8,110 bases of DNA from Bordetella parapertussis (lineage in GTDB: Bacteria; Pseudomonadota; Gammaproteobacteria; Burkholderiales; Burkholderiaceae_C), in the NCBI GenBank assembly GCA_945899335.1, contig CAMDIP010000055.1, forward strand, positions 1-8,110, written 5' to 3'. This document shows, one piece after another, positions 7,127 to 8,110 of the stretch. A program made the position numbers and the translations under genes. The notes beneath the pieces were generated by a model. It ran no database searches and was not told where the DNA came from. It saw only the letters and a program-made list of their open reading frames with translations. Every line of letters begins with the position of its first letter. The stretch's first letter is position 1.

Positions 7127-7845
7127 GCCAAGAGCATCCCCGCTTCCATGTGGTCATCCCCTGCGCTGGCACTGGCAGCCGTGCGGGTGTAGATATCCCC
7201 AAGCAGTACGCCATATTGGCAGGCATTCCGATGGTGATGCATACCTTGCAAGCGTTTTCAGGGGTGGCAGGCCTAGGGCATGCCTTGTTGGTGGTCTCTG
7301 CGCAAGACACTTACATGTCTGAACTGCTGCTTGAATACCCGCAACCTTCTTTTCAATGCGTTCCACGAGGCGGCGCCACCCGAGCCCAAAGTGTGTTGGG
7401 TGGTTTGCGCTGTTTACAAGAGCAAGGCGTTGACCCAACCGACTGGGTGTTGGTCCATGATGCGGCGCGTTGCTTAATTACCCCTCGGTTGGTACAAGCC
7501 TTGTTGCAAGCTTGTGCCAAAGACAGCGTCGGCGGCTTGCTGGCTTTGCCGCTGCCCGACACCTTGAAAGCATCAGTGGGTGGCCGCGTGTCGGCGACCT
7601 TGAGTCGCAGCGACAAATGGCTGGCACAAACCCCGCAGATGTTTCGTTTAGGCGCCTTGGCTTTGGCGCTTGAGCAACCCAGTCAAGACATCACGGACGA
7701 GGCCAGCGCCATGGAGGCAAAAGGGCATACGCCGTTGCTGGTCGAGGGGGCATCCTTCAATTTCAAGGTCACTTATCCTCAGGACTGGGCTTTGGCCGAG
7801 GCCGTTTTGAATGACCGTCAGCATCGTCCAGGAGTGTTGTCATGA
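7123..7845 (+). CDS. ispD: 2-C-methyl-D-erythritol 4-phosphate cytidylyltransferase
   Basis: IspD joins CTP and methylerythritol 4-phosphate to give CDP-methylerythritol, the third step of the MEP route to isopentenyl diphosphate. The 240-residue protein is complete and of normal length. The nucleotide-binding loop is [12 protein letters not shown] at 11-22 followed by PKQY at 26-29; R20 and K27 coincide with the catalytic residues of E. coli IspD. Further landmarks are VHDAAR at 111-116, R162 and the nearby QTPQMF at 169-174, TDEASAME at 191-198, and [14 protein letters not shown] at 213-226 with K215 in the place of the substrate-binding Lys. The usual PAAG of the loop is PCAG here, a substitution I recall from Burkholderiales homologues. 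The ATG at 7123 has no clear Shine-Dalgarno. The stop codon overlaps the ATG of ispF (ATGA), so the two MEP enzymes are separate but coupled, unlike the fused IspDF of some other proteobacteria. Confidence 0.97.
   Translation: MSQEHPRFHVVIPCAGTGSRAGVDIPKQYAILAGIPMVMHTLQAFSGVAGLGHALLVVSAQDTYMSELLLEYPQPSFQCVPRGGATRAQSVLGGLRCLQEQGVDPTDWVLVHDAARCLITPRLVQALLQACAKDSVGGLLALPLPDTLKASVGGRVSATLSRSDKWLAQTPQMFRLGALALALEQPSQDITDEASAMEAKGHTPLLVEGASFNFKVTYPQDWALAEAVLNDRQHRPGVLS
7830..7834 (+). promoter_or_regulatory. Ribosome binding site of ispF
   Basis: AGGAG lies inside the last codons of ispD, seven bases before the ispF ATG at 7842. It is the clearest Shine-Dalgarno match in front of any gene in the window and supports the 7842 start over the in-frame ATG at 7848, which would be thirteen bases away. 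Confidence 0.8.
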
Positions 7846-8110
7846 GCATGCAATTTCGAATCGGCGAAGGCTGGGACACCCATGCCTTGGTGCCTGGCAG
7901 GCGATTAGTCATCGGTGGTGTGGTCATTCCTTTTCATCTGGGGCTGTTGGGGCATTCGGACGCCGATGTGCTGCTACATGCCATCACCGACGCATTGCTG
8001 GGTGCGGCGGCCTTGGGCGATATCGGCACCCATTTTTCAGACACTGACGAGCGCTGGCGTGGAGCGGATTCTTGGAAGTTGCTGCAGGCCACGGGTGGCT
8101 TGGTGCAAGC
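7842..8110 (+). CDS. ispF: 2-C-methyl-D-erythritol 2,4-cyclodiphosphate synthase, N-terminal part
   Basis: IspF cyclises CDP-methylerythritol 2-phosphate with release of CMP, the fifth step of the MEP pathway; the family works as a metal-dependent trimer. The window holds the first 89 codons of a protein normally about 160 residues long, and the frame is open to the edge. The sequence has [11 protein letters not shown] at 6-16, LVIGGVVIP at 22-30, [21 protein letters not shown] at 34-54 and [11 protein letters not shown] at 59-69. D12, H14 and H46 match the metal ligands D8, H10 and H42 of the E. coli enzyme with a constant offset of four. The ATG at 7842 is supported by an AGGAG site and overlaps the ispD stop by four bases. 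The truncation is due only to the window end. Confidence 0.96.
   Translation, partial: MSMQFRIGEGWDTHALVPGRRLVIGGVVIPFHLGLLGHSDADVLLHAITDALLGAAALGDIGTHFSDTDERWRGADSWKLLQATGGLVQ

Noticed and set aside
1..8110. Search for a novel multi-gene system, mobile element, CRISPR array, tRNA or other RNA gene
   Set aside because: Every long frame on the coding strand belongs to a recognised family. Intergenic space totals about 50 bases, and I saw no direct repeats, transposase, integrase or tRNA-like cloverleaf. Protein families and composition look uniform, with no sign of a transferred island.

Overview
The window looks like ordinary chromosomal housekeeping DNA from a betaproteobacterium, most likely Burkholderiales and probably close to Comamonadaceae. 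This rests on a moderately GC-rich composition, protein sequence style (Mfd beginning MQLPAL, IspD with [12 protein letters not shown], IspF with [11 protein letters not shown], a short SerB without an ACT domain), and the gene order ispF-ispD-mfd-serB, which I recall as common in that order. The genus cannot be fixed without a database search. Coding density is close to total, and no gene-free stretch exceeds about 45 bases.

Layout. (1) Left operon, + strand, positions 2-2867: the tail of a glyoxalase/VOC-fold protein, then a 2-keto-4-pentenoate hydratase / fumarylacetoacetate hydrolase-fold enzyme, then uvrC. Each gene overlaps the next by a few bases (7 nt and 4 nt), so translation is probably coupled. 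(2) A convergent junction at 2864-2888, where an imperfect hairpin contains the stop codons of both uvrC and serB. (3) Central operon, - strand, 7078 down to 2874: mfd followed by serB with an ATGA overlap. (4) A 44-base divergent intergenic region (7079-7122) with a perfect 10-base palindrome that places TAGAAT on both strands. (5) Right operon, + strand, from 7123 to the window end: ispD overlapping ispF by ATGA; ispF runs off the window.

Function. UvrC makes the dual incision of nucleotide excision repair. Mfd removes stalled RNA polymerase and delivers UvrA to lesions, so two parts of transcription-coupled repair lie in convergent operons here. SerB makes serine in the last step of the phosphorylated pathway. 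IspD and IspF catalyse the third and fifth steps of the MEP isoprenoid pathway. The VOC and hydratase-like proteins are probably small-molecule catabolic or detoxification enzymes of unknown substrate.

I found no mobile element, CRISPR array, RNA gene, toxin-antitoxin pair or defence system, and no credible new multi-gene system. The most interesting signals are small: the hairpin carrying both stop codons, a second 14-base palindrome beside it in the end of serB, and the compact mfd/ispD divergent region with two chained mini-ORFs leading into ispD.
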